Shown here piece after piece: positions 1 to 21,697 of a DNA stretch of 64,000 nt. Numbering within the stretch: position 1 is the stretch's first letter; each line of letters begins with the position of its first letter. The notes beneath the pieces are model-generated. The model saw only the letters and a program-made list of their open reading frames with translations. It was not told the DNA's origin and did no database searches. The translations under genes were made by a program, and so were the position numbers. Origin of the DNA: Gadus chalcogrammus (lineage: Eukaryota; Chordata; Actinopteri; Gadiformes; Gadidae); the NCBI RefSeq assembly GCF_026213295.1, contig NC_079419.1:22776818-22840817 (forward strand). Direction: 5' to 3'.

Positions 1-922
1 TACTCATACCATAAGCTTGACATCAGCCACCACATCCCATTCACAATACTTCTCAATTGTTTCCAAGGAAGGCCAAACAGCATGCCTATTCACCATATTC
101 AACATGGGTCCTGAGAAAAACCCACTGAATCCAGGCTGTTGTATTTGGTTGTGCTTCCTTTTCTCTTCAGCTAAATGCACAATTCTGATCATTTAACATA
201 TTATCATTTGTAAAACGACCATAACAGTTCATACCAGCACTGCTAGCTTACAAATGTGACACCACTGTGATCTTTGTTGGAGAAAGGTCCCATAACAAAC
301 TTTTATAACATACTCGTAAGCAAGCACCAAGCTCATCAATGACTTATTTTCTTGGCTATGTGTTGAGGTCATTATTTGCCTGTTGACTTCTTCGTAAATG
401 TATTAATTTTAAGTTATTTATATAAGTCAGTTTGTATGTCATCATAAATAAGATGCACCTGAGACAGATAATGCAGGTTTTAAATACAGGTAGTGTAATT
501 TGGATACACGGTAAGACATCGTATATGTTTTGTACAGAGACTCGGACATAGAAAACCCAAACATAAGATCTAGACCCTAAAATGATCTACAAGCTAAAAT
601 GACGTGCAAAACACATTTGGTCCCATTCTATTCTGCTTCTGCCTGTGAAAGAACGCGTTTCCTTGTCTTTGATCCAGGGACAATTTGACACAGACACATC
701 AAGGTCAACAGGTGCAGATTACATTGGTCATACTTGTTGAGCCTTTCTATTTGGCCCTCTCACTCCATTCTAATGAATATTCATATTATTGGGACAGACA
801 GTTTTTGTTGTGCCCTTAATTCGTCAACCTGATTATGAGGAAAACCCTGCTGTACCCCACAGCCATGCAAGCATTCACAAATTCACAAATACATGTCCCC
901 ACAGACACCCCCCCCTCCCCCA

Positions 923-1029
<107 letters not shown>

Positions 1030-1313
1030 TTGACCAAATTTGCAAATTGTCATATACAGTGTCCAAATGGTACTCATGGCATCAATCGTGGTATATCACC
1101 ACCTATTTTATAACTATATATCACTCGACATATACATCATAGAGCAAGGGCAAGTGGTGTAAAGACACTTCTTTCACAAATGTCAGTAAGGTAGGATGGT
1201 TGAGAGCAAGTACCTCAAAACCTATTGTGGCTGACGAAGTTAACTTTGATGATTACACTTTTATTAGCTGTAATTTGTAATTTTACCTGGCTAATAAACG
1301 CGCATAATAAACG

Positions 1314-1370
1314 GTGTGTGTGCATTTGTGTGTTTGTATGTGTTTGCCCGTGTGTGTGTGTGTGTGTGTT
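1314..1370. repeat. Imperfect (GT)n tract
   Basis: Interrupted TG/GT runs, with a pure (GT)10-like core near the right end. Confidence 0.85.
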
Positions 1371-1964
1371 TATATATATTTTAGCTTCAGCATTATATTT
1401 TGGTTGCAATCTATAACATTGTTAAAGCCCCTCTAATCTCTCCGTGGCCCTGGCGAGAAGCCCTGATATTGACTTTGTAATAATTGGTCTGCATGCTTAA
1501 CAAGCTTAGCTGACATGACAGCCACTGATAAGTCTGGACGGGGGAAAGGGGGAATGTTGTTTACTTAGGCTTACAGCTCTGTCAATACAGAAGCCTAAAG
1601 GTTTTGATACTAGCAGCATATAAGCTATGCAACATGATTTGACATCTTGGTGGATCCTCTGGTCATTTGGCCTGCTTTTCAATTTTACAGAAGTCTGTAT
1701 AATATAGAACAAGTAATTATTACTTATGAGCTTGGATGGGATGATCATGAAGCAGAAATACAATCATATTTTTTTGTATTTGATTGCTAATTGTCTAGTG
1801 TCTCATATTGTTTTATTACAATTCACAGCATCATTTATGATCGAGGTGTGATTGTGATGTTGATATTTCGGGTTCCAAACACATTCCCATCAGTATGTGA
1901 CTGATGATTTGTCAATAAATTCTTTGCTTTGATTGTTCATCCAAGACCACAAAAACTCCTTATC

Positions 1965-2033
1965 CCTCCATCATCCATCCATCCGTCCCTCCATCAATCC
2001 ATCCATCATTCACCCCTCCATCCATGATTCCCT
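1965..2033. repeat. Imperfect (CATC)n microsatellite
   Basis: Tetranucleotide CATC/CCAT units with scattered substitutions, for example CGTC, CCTC and CAAT. Confidence 0.85.
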
Positions 2034-3736
2034 TGACCTGTATCAGAAGTCAACCTTGGTCTTTGTAGCGTGGTGCGGTTCACTGGTCCCTGCGGCCCTC
2101 TATAGGCTGATCAAACAGGGTCCACAGAGCTGACAGGGAGCGTGCGGCGGTGGAAAGGCCACTGGGTTTCGGATGCTAAAGCACACTGAAGAACACACAC
2201 TGACCCCTTGGGCTGGTCACCCACAACTCACGACCACACACTGGGGCCATAATGCAACCCCCTGCCCCTCTCTTAACACCAATACTGAGAGATCAACACA
2301 CACGCCTACACACGCATAGACACAAACACACATTTGCAGCAAGTATGGCCTAATCAAGCAGTGTTGGCCAACCTCAGCAAGGCCAACTATTTCTTTCTTT
2401 CTTGGCCTTAGACCCTGAAGGAGAACCCTCCCCCAGTTTCTCTGCACAACGCATTACATTTCGCCCCATAGATCACCTCTGACACATTGATAATTTACCC
2501 CGAACAGATAAGAAGCGGCCAGCACCAGTCCGGCCCCCGGGACTTCTTACCACAGTCCTCAACTAACATTCAGAGCTATCAAAGATGGTCACAGTATTTT
2601 CTTATATATTTGTTTGCCAGCTTTGCCTCATTTAACCTACACCCAAGAGTTAAGGTGGGGATGGGAAAAATAAAAACCTCTTTCCTATATATTTTGGTTT
2701 TCTTTCTTGAAGTAAATTCAGTTCAGTTGATCACTGTTACAGACTATACAGATTACATTAGAAAACATTGTGAAAGTTATTTCAATGCCTAGAGTGGATT
2801 CAAACAAAGACCAGGATCATTGGTTTGTTTAAAGATTCTCCAAATAAGCTGCAGTCAAGACGGATATAGAAACCATACAATTGACATTGAAGATTAAGAA
2901 AAGAGAGATCCTAGAACGGGAACCTACAGCATTATTTGTCTTTGATTTCAACATACAGTTCTTGCTTTATTTTGTTTATTGCTGACACTTTTCGTCTCAT
3001 TTTGTGTATTAGTAGGGGTAGTTATCCGCTCAGCACAGTGCAGTCAATAACAGCGATGCAACGCCTCATTCCGGCTGGCAGGTTGCATCACGTCATCAAT
3101 TTCAAAACTTAATAAAACTGAATCAAGATTCTCCATCAAAACTCCATGCTGCATTATGTATAAACTTTATTTTTGGCCAAATATTCAAGTCCAAAGAAGT
3201 AATATTCAGCCTACAGAGAATACAATTTATAAAGGGAGATTTCTAAAAAGAACATGTTGTTAGCAGGATCTACAAGCGTGATAAATTTCAGTTTGCCTTT
3301 TGTCAGTGAATACGTCTGGGCCCATATGGTTGACTACAAAAGTATGTGAAAGCAGCATTTAAAAAGCCAGGCCTACCACATTAAAGCCTATAACAATCTC
3401 TGTTCATGGTGAGTTATCTCTCTCAATTAATCACCCCCCACAATGGGATTTCTGATGCGTTCAAGCCCCCTGAAAGCTGCAGGTCAGGGCAAGGGCAGAC
3501 TGAGTCTTTAGTTCCCCATTCTCAGTCCTCTCTGCCCCTTTCACTTCATCATTTCTGCTCAACTCCTTTGCAGAAAAAGCCCCTTGACAGTGTTTTTTTA
3601 TTTATTCTGTAAGGTAAATGAAACAAAACGATCGAGTATCAAACAACTAAAAAACAAATAGAGAAAGATAGATGCCAAGAGATCCTATGTTGTAGAGCCA
3701 AGGCCAGTCTAAAAGAAGCCAATGAGTGAGATGAAG

Positions 3737-3787
3737 CACTGACTGACTGACTGACTGACTGACTGACTGACTGACTGACTGACTGAC
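3737..3787. repeat. (GACT)n microsatellite, about 12 units
   Basis: Perfect GACT tetranucleotides, decaying at the right edge into CTTGCTGG-type units. Confidence 0.97.
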
Positions 3788-11532
<7,745 letters not shown>

Positions 11533-11538
11533 TTTATT
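11533..11538 (-). other. ptf1a: Candidate poly(A) signal of ptf1a
   Basis: First AATAAA read on the minus strand after the ptf1a stop, about 420 nt downstream. This would give a 3' UTR of roughly 440 nt. It is a single motif in AT-rich DNA, so moderate confidence only. Confidence 0.4.
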
Positions 11539-11956
11539 TGCAGAAGATGTATAAATATATAATTCACGGTTGAATAATAAAAAAAATATATAGGCCTACT
11601 ATATATGGGCCTACTGTATAAATTAACTGGATAAACTAATAAATTAAACATAAATTATCCCAAAAATTGTATTAAATTAAATAGATTATTATTAACAATT
11701 TTGCATTTGAAAATGCTTCATTTCAAATGTAGACAATGCAAAACGGATACAATACGAGTCCGATGCGTATTTACAAACTCATTGAATCAATGAAGGCATG
11801 TACAACAAAATGGCACCAGGAAGTCCCACAGGCGGTGAAACCAGGCGCACTTTTTTCTGCGTTTAACGCAAATTCAACAAAATATGTATCTTCACATTTA
11901 CACCAGGCATACTGTGGAATACAAATGTTTATAAATGTTATATAAAAATAATGTAA

Positions 11957-13082
<1,126 letters not shown>

Positions 13083-13125
13083 CTCAGAGCTGCTCCTCCT
13101 GCGGTTTGCTGTCCACACTGCGTCT

Positions 13126-13325
13126 ACTGTCCCCGCTCGGTCCTTGTTCCCGTGTCTGCTGTCCCCGCTCGGTCCTTGTTTCCCTGTGTCTGCTGTCCCC
13201 GCTCAGTCCTCGTTTCCCTGTGTCTGCTGTCCCCGCTAATTCCTTGTTCCCCTGTGACTATGGTCCCCGCTATGTCCTTGTTCCCCTGTGACTGCTTGGT
13301 GTCCCGCTCGGTCCTTGTTCCCCTG
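13126..13325. repeat. Minisatellite in the ptf1a 5' leader, ~34-bp unit x6
   Basis: Six tandem copies of a roughly 32-35-bp unit. On the plus strand each unit carries CTGTCCCCGCT followed by a TCCTTGTT-type block and CCCTGTG. Copies differ by substitutions and small indels. If the TATA box at 13355-13360 is used, almost the whole 5' leader consists of this repeat. No upstream ATG is visible on the minus strand in this stretch. Confidence 0.85.
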
Positions 13326-13354
13326 TGTGTTCACCAACCGGCACGCGAGGGGAC

Positions 13355-13360
13355 TTTATA
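13355..13360 (-). promoter_or_regulatory. ptf1a: TATA box of ptf1a
   Basis: TATAAA on the minus strand, 273 bp upstream of the ATG, predicting a start site near 13329. A reverse CCAAT box lies about 45 bp further upstream, a normal core promoter spacing. Confidence 0.7.
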
Positions 13361-13400
13361 GGAACAACTCAAGTCGCGTGCCTTTCACCAGGAGCGCCGA

Positions 13401-13411
13401 CCAATCACATG
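13401..13411 (-). promoter_or_regulatory. ptf1a: CCAAT box overlapping an E-box upstream of ptf1a
   Basis: CCAAT at 13401-13405 (plus strand, so inverted relative to the gene) is followed directly by CACATG, an E-box of the CANNTG class, at 13406-13411. PTF1 complexes bind E-boxes paired with a TC-box. No convincing TC-box is seen at the required spacing, so autoregulation is speculative. Confidence 0.45.
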
Positions 13412-13938
13412 TCAGTGCGCTCACCTCGAGGTAATCCCCCCGCTCCCGCTTAGTGGGGGGGCGCAGACAGACTTCATTACCACGGGGCCTGACAATTACA
13501 AGACACAAACAAGTGTTACACATTCAGCTTTATGAGGACCAAACCCAGCCTTTAACAGCCCATCACGGCACAACAGCACATAACAGGTGTTTAGAAGAAA
13601 ATAAGATGCAATGATACCCTCAATGGGAAATTATGTTTATGAATAAGCATATTAATTAAAAATAGAAGAATTGGAAGATGAGTGAAAAGAAGATGAAAAA
13701 ATAGAAGAATAACAACACTATTAATAACTATGCATTTCCTGCAGAAAATGCGGCGAGTGCTTGAGTGCAAAGTGAGGTCGAAAATATGTTTTAGTAAAGC
13801 CACATATAGGCCTGGCCTAGTTTAAGGCGTAAATAAATGTTAAATGGCTTAAATCAGGTGAAGGGTAAAACAAAAAGCTAATGTGATGAAGAATGAATAC
13901 ATTCGAGATCAAATATAGAATAGCTGATCTGTTCTGAT

Positions 13939-14030
<92 letters not shown>

Positions 14031-17000
14031 TGTGTGGTAGAAACTAGGAAAAGTATTTAAAAGTATATATATCACATCTAGTTCATCGAAACACGCAAAA
14101 AATATTATGAGGCTTATACCGTTGGCCTCCAGCTTTCATATTAAAAATCGTTTGTTTAGATAGAGTGACGTGAAAAAGATTGTCAGACATTGTTATTAGC
14201 ATTTAGCTTCTACCGGAAGTAAACCGCATATGTAGCAAGCACCTAGCCTCTAACCAGATAAACGGGGTCCCCACAGACAAGCACCCGATAAATATCAAAC
14301 ATATGTCTAATCGATTAATAATTGTAGCACCAGTGTAAAAATAAATAACGTAATGCCTTGACATTGTGTTTCTAGGTTAAATATTGACGTTGCTGTGCTC
14401 CGGGACTCCGCAATATTTAGCTTTTGTGACAGACAACCTGGGCGAGAGCGTCATCTTCTAGAACGTCCTCCCCTCGAGCCTCAACGTCAATGAGACCAAC
14501 TGGTAATATACGAAGCGGGTAGGAAATGTAAGTGTTAAACTGTGATTCTGAAAAAGTATCACAATTATTTACATATAATGGTTCACGGTTAATGGTTATA
14601 AAAACTGAGCAAGTTATGATGTCTGAAGTAGTTGGACGTGTCAGATAGTGGGATTCCATTGTAAAAAAGTAGAATATCGTAAAAAGTTATATATTTGGAT
14701 GGATTCCAAGCTAATATGAACAATTTAAAATTAGAGTCTCTAGGTGAAACATTGTGGAAGGAGTTGGGTCCCAAAGTCTGTAGAACAAGAAAGAATTAAA
14801 CTTAAGAAGAACAACAGTTGACCGATGCATGCAGCATGTAGGCCTAAACTGCTTTAGCCTATACAAAATGTGAGGGGCATTTCTCTGGTCATTTATTCAG
14901 TTCATAAGTGGATCCCGCCCTACCACCAGGTCCGAGCGCACTTGTGACAGCCAGTACTCTTACAGGGAGAACTGGTCGACGGATAAAAGCACAGTGGTGG
15001 CCCAGGGCCCTACGTCTATCTGACACCATTACGCGACAAATTAACGCTCCCGGTACCTGAAATGCAAACGAGGCAACCAACTGGTCGAGGGTCTGTAAGT
15101 AAACATCTATTGACTCTGAATGACTATTCATTGAGTGAATGAAGGGGCTCACTTTGTATAGATAGCTGCAGCACGGGGCAGGCCGTGGGAAGGACACCAC
15201 TTGCGCCCCTCACGCCTTTATGTGCAACACGTCGTGTTATAAATGAGGGCTTCTGCTACTGCCACCGCTGTTCGGCTGACACAGCCCAGCGGGCCTGCCC
15301 TCCCACAGGATATGTGATGTAGCGAAACACTCTTCAGTAACAGTAATATGTGGAGTTAATGTTGTTCCACTGTACGAGCCCTAAACAATTTCATTGTATT
15401 GTTAGGGGGAATAGAAATATGTTAACAGGAGAATTCTTATTTTTCTTTATTCTTATTCTTTTTTTTTAAATAGAGAATGCATCCATTTAATATCAGTGGA
15501 AATGTTAGATATAAACAATTTATTTTACACAATCCAATTTAGCATTTGATGACTTCCTTCTATCTATATTTAGTGGGGAAAAAAAATTGCGTCCGTGTCG
15601 TGTGTTTCCAACTGCTGCTGCTACCTGGGCGCTCTGTGGCTGAATGGCTCCTCATTCACTCGCTCCACGATAAAGACCGGCCCGTGACCACTTTATGTTA
15701 AATTCAAAATGCAGACGTGAGACATTGTTGCCTGTTGCCCTCCAGGCCAACAAGCTGCAGAGCGAGGGGCTGCTTGGGAATGGAGACACTCGGTCCCCGT
15801 GACGCGCGGAGCGCAGCGGCCTCTGAATGGACGGATCGGTCACGGAGCGTTGGAGGAAATAAAATTGCAATAGACTCGGGCCATATAGTCGAACTTGTTG
15901 ATGAATAAATTGGCTGATGTTGTTGAAGGATCGCTGAGGAAATCCAATAATATTATACTACACTACACTGATGCAGAAAGAAAGTGAATGCAGAGTCTGA
16001 GTGTATTGCATTGGAGATAATCCCCCCTCAGTAATCCCCATGATCTGTGATTACTGAGGATTATCGGACAGGATAACTAAAAGACAAATTAAACGGATTT
16101 ACTTTATATCCTTGTTAACTACTTAAAACGCCCAAAATCCGACGATATGCTCTGCGGTGATTTAACATTTGGCAACATTAGTCTCCACCTTCTCCATGGA
16201 GGAGATAGCCTGTAGGCCTACTATTATATGTATATAGGCTATGTTTATGTATATACGTTATTACGGAGACCAACAACCGTTTGATTTCCTACGCCTTCAT
16301 CGAAGTGAACAACTTTACGTTGTAGGATAATTATTTGAATACAAATATCCGAATACCTTTCAAAAACCTTCAACTTTAAAATGACAATCAGACTGTCTGA
16401 TAATCGATTGATTCATGTTTAAATTATGTTATAAGCAAGGATGTAATGCAATGAATGAACAAATAAAACGGGTTTGCTTTTCCCTCCTGAGAGCTGAGCT
16501 CCCAGTATGGGTGAGTTTGACATCACTGCACCCAGCAGGGAGCCTGGGAATCAGAGCACATGTCCGCTGGACTGCAGGGCCCGCTCCCACACAACCACCA
16601 ACGCGCTCTGCGTCATGTTATAGACATCATCACATAGAAACATACAGCATGAAACAGCAAGTGAGTCTTTGGATATTGCGTTTGTCCAAAAGGATCGTTA
16701 CCGAGCTGATGTTGAGCAATGAGCGCGTTATGGGGTCCAGTGTTTTCTGTTGGGGCAGTAGATATGAGTGGGAAAGCAGCACACTGAGGGACCACTCTAC
16801 ACGTCCGGTTCATCAACTCAACCCACACGCTGGGTTGGACTGGATCAACCTTTTAATTCGATCTGTTAAAAGGTGAGGGTTTTAATCCACCATGAGTATA
16901 ACATGGTCGGTGCCCCTTAAACATAATGTCCTTTTTTTTTTTTTATTATTACCCAAATTAGCGCCCTAATCCTCAAAAGACATTGGGAGGAGGGGAGGAG

Positions 17001-17502
17001 GAGGCCGTCCTTGTGTGTATACTCTCAGGTTAAATGAAGAGCTGATGTGCCTGGGGCTGTGTGGCTTTAGGTGGGATTGGAGAGATTAGGATGTTGCGTC
17101 CTGCGGGGAAACCACGCAGTCTACCCTATAATCCACACGGTCAACTCAAACGCAGACACACACATTTGTAATTTCTGGGTTTAATAATCCGAATTGTGAT
17201 ATGAGATTAGCCCGAGGCTACTTAGAAATCCAAAATTTGTGACATGTGATGTAACATGCTTATAATGGGCCACTATTAGCCTAATAGGCCCATGTTTAAG
17301 CTTAGCAGACAAACAACCTTCACTTGCTAAATATATATAATATAATGGTCAGAAATAAAACCACAGACCGTGATGAACTACAGGCACATTTGCCCTTAAT
17401 AATTCGACGCCATCTCATGGACAAAAGTAAGATTACAGTCAAGTATATTGATTACATACAAAAGTATTGTAACAAGAAATAACGATGCAATAAGAAAACT
17501 GT
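13412..17502. other. Non-coding DNA upstream of ptf1a
   Basis: No gene recognised. It contains one long GA microsatellite (13940-14029) and several moderate-GC islands (14900-15300, 15600-15850, 16480-16650). Open frames there are short and lack domains. Confidence 0.5.
13940..14029. repeat. (GA)n microsatellite, about 90 bp
   Basis: Nearly pure AG dinucleotides, ending in a short TG run at 14029-14036. Confidence 0.97.
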
Positions 17503-17771
17503 CCAGTGTTAACAGACAACAGGCCTACACTTTATAAAACAGACAGTACAGTTCAAACAGAAAAAAGGCCTACACTTTATAAAACAGACAGTACTGTCCA
17601 AATAGACAACAGGCTTACACTTAATAAAACAGACAGTACACAGTATATAAAGACAACAGGCCTACACTTAATTAAACAGACAGTACCGTCCAAACAGACA
17701 ACTACACTTAATAAAACAGGCAGTACACAGTACAAACAGACAACAGACCTAAACTTTATAAACAGACAGTA
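17503..17771. repeat. Minisatellite array, left part (split by a transposon)
   Basis: Tandem units of about 43-45 bp built around AACAGACAACAGGCCTACAC and TTTATAAAACAGACAGTA, about six copies. The same unit resumes at 21542 directly after the pogo-type element. The array was therefore continuous before that insertion. Confidence 0.9.
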
Positions 17772-17955
17772 GGGGAGAGTGAGGTAATGTGAGACACTTT
17801 TTACATTTGCTTCCTCTAGGCGAGCTAAAATTATGTATCAGTAAAATTAACACATTTCCCATTAATTCAGGATGTTTCTTTGTAATGGAAATGATCAGAA
17901 TGTCTTCAGGACAAATGGCAGTGAAAATATGATTGTTTTACTTTTTATGGTCTTG

Positions 17956-17993
17956 TGTCTCACTTTACCCCAGCTTAGGGGTAAAGTGAGACA
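17956..17993. repeat. Subterminal hairpin of the pogo element, left
   Basis: Two perfect 16-nt arms (TGTCTCACTTTACCCC and its complement) around a 6-nt loop. Further partial copies follow near 18009. The position about 185 bp inside the TIR suits a transposase-binding or subterminal repeat. Confidence 0.8.
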
Positions 17994-18672
17994 GACCAGA
18001 GAAATCAATGGGGTAAAGTGAACCACTTACCTTTTCCACTTTAAAACTACCATAACACGTGTTTTAACGGTAAGAACTCCTGACAACCACACGTGAGTGC
18101 ATGCACCCCTGATGGCTACTCTTGTACAGCCAATCAGAGTGAGAGTCTGGGGATAATTGAGTTGATGGTACTCAGCGGCGCAAAAAGCAGAGCACAGGAG
18201 TGGCGATGCAGATGATGTTCAGACAAACATTTCAGTTTGAAGATTATTATTTCAATTGTGTGGGTTCAGGTACCTGTAAGTATCTATAATGCTGTTTTGC
18301 GTAGTCATGCTATGTTCAGTTTATGTTGTTATCAGACGTTGATGCTTTAAATGCGTTATTGCGGGTGCATATTTAATTGATGCCGCCTTGCGGTTATATT
18401 ATAAACATGGACATAATCTATGCTAGTTAACAAATTACATGGTTAACTATAACATGTGCTGTTTAGCAGTTGGAATGTGATGGGATGTGTTAATAATGTA
18501 GGAAGCAGTGTCACAAAATCAAATACAACATAATATAATTCAACATTTTTAAACATTCAAATGATGGATAGAACCAGTTAGGTTAGAACACAGAACCAGC
18601 AAGAACAGCCTCTGACTCTGAACACAGGACTAGACACCTGGATTTGAACATAATACAAAAATATAACAAGGC

Positions 18673-21013
18673 CTACTCTACATCACAGCCCTGAAGATTA
18701 CAGTGAAAGGTGAAGAGTTGCTCTCTCCTTGTGGTTCCTCCAGGCCTATTAGGTTGAGGCAGCTTCTTCACCAAATCACCTTTAGGGACATGTGCCACAC
18801 CTTTATCTTTGATGGCAAATGTCGGTCTCTCCCATTTTTTGTGTCCCTGGATCCTTCTGAGGAATTGAGTGAGTATTTCCTCACCCTCAACTTTCTCCAC
18901 CATGCCAACATAACGGAGACTCCTATGTTTGGTTGCAAAGTTAACGATGACAAAGTCACCCACGGACAGATGTGTGTTTCCGGGATCACTCTCATCCTCA
19001 GAGCTCTCTATGTCATCTTCAAGTGGGACAGGTAAATCGCCATCCTCAGAGCTGCTGTCTATGATGATTTTCTTTTTGGGTGCTTTCTTTTTTGGTTTCC
19101 CCATTTCTTTGCTGTTTTGTTTTTTCCCTGCCAGTTTCTGTTGTCTTTCTTCATAAGCCTTTTCAATGATCTTTTTCTCCGGAGTATCAGTGAGGATGGC
19201 TGTCTTAACACGCTTCCTTTTTGTTTGTGCTCTTGGGGGACATTTGGGAAGTGGCAAGATTTCAGAAGGAGAGATATATCCAGGATCTCTGGCATTTCGT
19301 GGCATTTCCAATGCAGCTGGTGAGGCACATGCATGTGATGACACAGGTCCATCATCTCCCGACGGACGTGCATTGCCATCAGTGAGAGGTTCATCTGCAG
19401 AAGGTGGTTCATCTGCAGGGGGTGGATTGTCAGAAGCAGATGGACCAGGCATGGGTGCAGGCTGAGGCTCGGGATTTGGCCGGTCTGACACCATGGACGG
19501 TGCAAAGGCTTCCTCATGGAAAATGTCACGATTAAATGGGAAAATCCCAGTGGACTTGAACCCTGAGGTGATGTTCCTTGGTGTCACTGCTGTCAAGAAG
19601 GCCTCATTTACCAGTCCTGGAATTTGGTATATTGAGACCGTTTTGCCAGGGTTGTCACGCATCCACCCATCAAGTGCTCTGCTGTAGAATGTCTTGAACG
19701 GCCCATACACTGTCACATCAAGAGGCTGCAGCCGATGTGATGTGTGAGGTGGAAGGGTGAGGAGCACAATGCCATTGCTCTTGGCCTTTTCAACGGCTTT
19801 CAGGGAGATGTGCGCCCTCAGGTTGTCCAGGACTAGCAGCATGGGGTGTTCTGGAGTGCACTTTGTGTGGATTATTAAGTGGTCCAGGAACTCAGGCCAG
19901 GTGTCCTCATTCATCCGCCCTGTTCGGGTGGAGGTACCTTTGGCTCCTGGAGGGGCTCCAATCAGGAAGCCATCCTTGAATCTCACCCTGGGGAAGATGA
20001 ACATTGGAGGTATGCTATTCCCCGCTGCATTCACTGCACATATCACAGTGACAAGTTCTCCCCTTTCAGCCGATGTTATGGATCCAACTTGTTTCTTGCC
20101 TCTCTCTGCCACCACCTAAATCAAATAGAATGTTTAGAAGCCCGGAGCTGCACGCCTTCATCATAGTGAGTATTAGTCCGGTGCTCTGTAGTGTATCATG
20201 TGTAGCTTACCTGCCGTGGCTTTTGAACAGTAGATACCCCCGTTTCATCCACATTAAAAATCATATGTGGCAGGAATCTGTGCCTGTTAAATAAGAGAGG
20301 CAAGGGAAGACCCATATCAAAATCAAAGCCAAATCTTACAGGTAAAGCAAATAAACATTTGCAACTAAAGAATTAATTCTGTCACCTGTCCATCACTGTT
20401 GCCAGGTTATCAAAGAACTCCCCCACTGTAGTTCTGTTGAAGGCCGTAGCCCTTCCAAGGGACGTTGCCTCGGGTCCGTACAGATAGTTGGCGACGCGCT
20501 AAAAAGTTGCCAAACCAATCCTCTCCTAAAGAGTAGAGAATTAATTATTATAAGATTTAGCTTTGTGGCAAGATCAGTTGGCCAAAGTTAACCCACAGAA
20601 TCATGTGATCTCTTAAACACCCTAGCCTACCTGCACACTGCTTCTTGGTCCAATTGTCAGGGACACTGACAAGGTTTTTCTGAGCAAATTCAAATGCCAG
20701 TTCACGGCACTTGTTTGGAGCAAGGCCATGAAACTGGGCAGCCAGTTGTTTAAGGTGGTTTGCCAGCTCCTCCTCCATCTTATCACTCAACACTCTCTTT
20801 GCCTCGGCTACGGCACCCCAGGCCACTGACTTCACTTCCCCCCTTTTTTTTTTTTTAATGAACCTCGACCATCAGGGTCGATTTATCTATGTTGCTGTCC
20901 CTTCCAGCTTGTCTAAGGGACGTTTGCCCTCTTATAACCTCATCTGCTGCTCTCTCCATATCTGCCAGGGGTGTTTGGCCCCAGGAAGTCTTCCTCTGGT
21001 ACTGCCTCGGCAT
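18673..21013 (-). pseudogene. pogo/Tigger transposase, five-part gene with two lesions
   Basis: The ATG at 21013 opens a psq-type helix-turn-helix (MPRQYQRKTSWG ... DKSTL). The frame is lost at a 13-A run (T13 on plus, 20844-20856), where a TAA arises. It resumes as a CENPB-type HTH to 20631. Next exons are 20525-20386, 20283-20211 and 20115-18673, with consensus splice sites and compatible phases. Exon 20525-20386 holds one extra base near 20480: GEDWFGNFLARR and PEATSLGRA lie in different frames and the exon length is one base too long for its phases. The DDD catalytic core is present: D in NVDETG (exon 3), D in LVLDNLRAH, D in LQPLDVTVYGPFK. The long C-terminal part is Pro/Ser-rich and then Lys-rich and acidic. 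In the family it would cut and paste at TA. I infer an inactive or recently inactivated copy. Confidence 0.88.
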
Positions 21014-21117
21014 GATCTCGGTTTTCTACAATGTTTATGACATTAAAAATAAAACATATGTAATGTAATATTACAATAAAATATGTTTAAGAGCAAACTT
21101 AAGTTGTGCTTCATGGT

Positions 21118-21177
21118 GGGGTAAAGTGAGACAGTGTCTCACTTTACCCCAAAACACTAGTCTCACCTTACCCCACA
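21118..21177. repeat. Subterminal hairpin and third copy of the pogo motif, right
   Basis: GGGGTAAAGTGAGACA at 21118-21133 is followed after one base by its exact complement at 21135-21150. A third, imperfect inverted copy (GTCTCACCTTACCCC) follows near 21160. These mirror the left subterminal hairpin. Confidence 0.8.
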
Positions 21178-21541
21178 GTCACCATTTTAACAAAAACCCC
21201 ATCTCTTAGCAATTCAGGCTAATCTTTAGCTAGTTTCAATCACATGGTTTTATATGTTGGAAATTCATCAACATGTATATAAGTTTGTCTACCTGAATCA
21301 ATTTGCTTTGACACAACAGTTGATTAAGTTCACAGCAAGAAAATTTACTTTTACATGCTAAAAACACATTTCTGTAAATAAAATACTCACCACAGCACAT
21401 GCACCAACTTCTCCTTCTTGGCAATGGGGGAAAGGGAGGGGCTTGAAAAAATAATGGTCACATGACCACAAATGTGTTGCGTTGCCTAGCTACAAGGGAT
21501 GTCTCACATTACCCGGTGTCTCACATTACCTCACTCTCCCC

Positions 21542-21697
21542 TACACAGTATAAAGAGACAACAGGCCTACACTTAATTAAACAGACAGTACACAGTATAA
21601 AGAGACAACATGTCTACACTTATTTAAACAGACAGTACACAGTACAAACAGACAACAGGCCTACACTTTATAAACAGACAGTGCACATTACAAACAG
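21542..21697. repeat. Minisatellite array, right part
   Basis: Continuation of the array seen at 17503-17771, about four further units with the same AACAGACA/GGCCTACACTT core. Confidence 0.9.

Larger units (their letters stand above)
17772..21541 (-). mobile_element. pogo/Tigger DNA transposon with perfect TIRs and TA target site
   Basis: The ends are inverted copies of at least 26 bp beginning GGGGAGAGTGAGGTAATG. They are flanked by the TA dinucleotide (17770-17771 and 21542-21543), the Tc1/mariner-pogo target. The element is 3770 bp and carries a multi-exon pogo-type transposase on the minus strand. It interrupts a minisatellite whose units continue on both sides, so the boundaries are secure. 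Subterminal copies of GGGGTAAAGTGAGACA form hairpins near both ends. The transposase is damaged at two places (see its entry), so this copy is probably not autonomous now. Confidence 0.93.

Noticed and set aside
17503..17771. CRISPR-like array
   Set aside because: Repeats and spacers are not distinct; it is a minisatellite in a vertebrate genome, split by a transposon.
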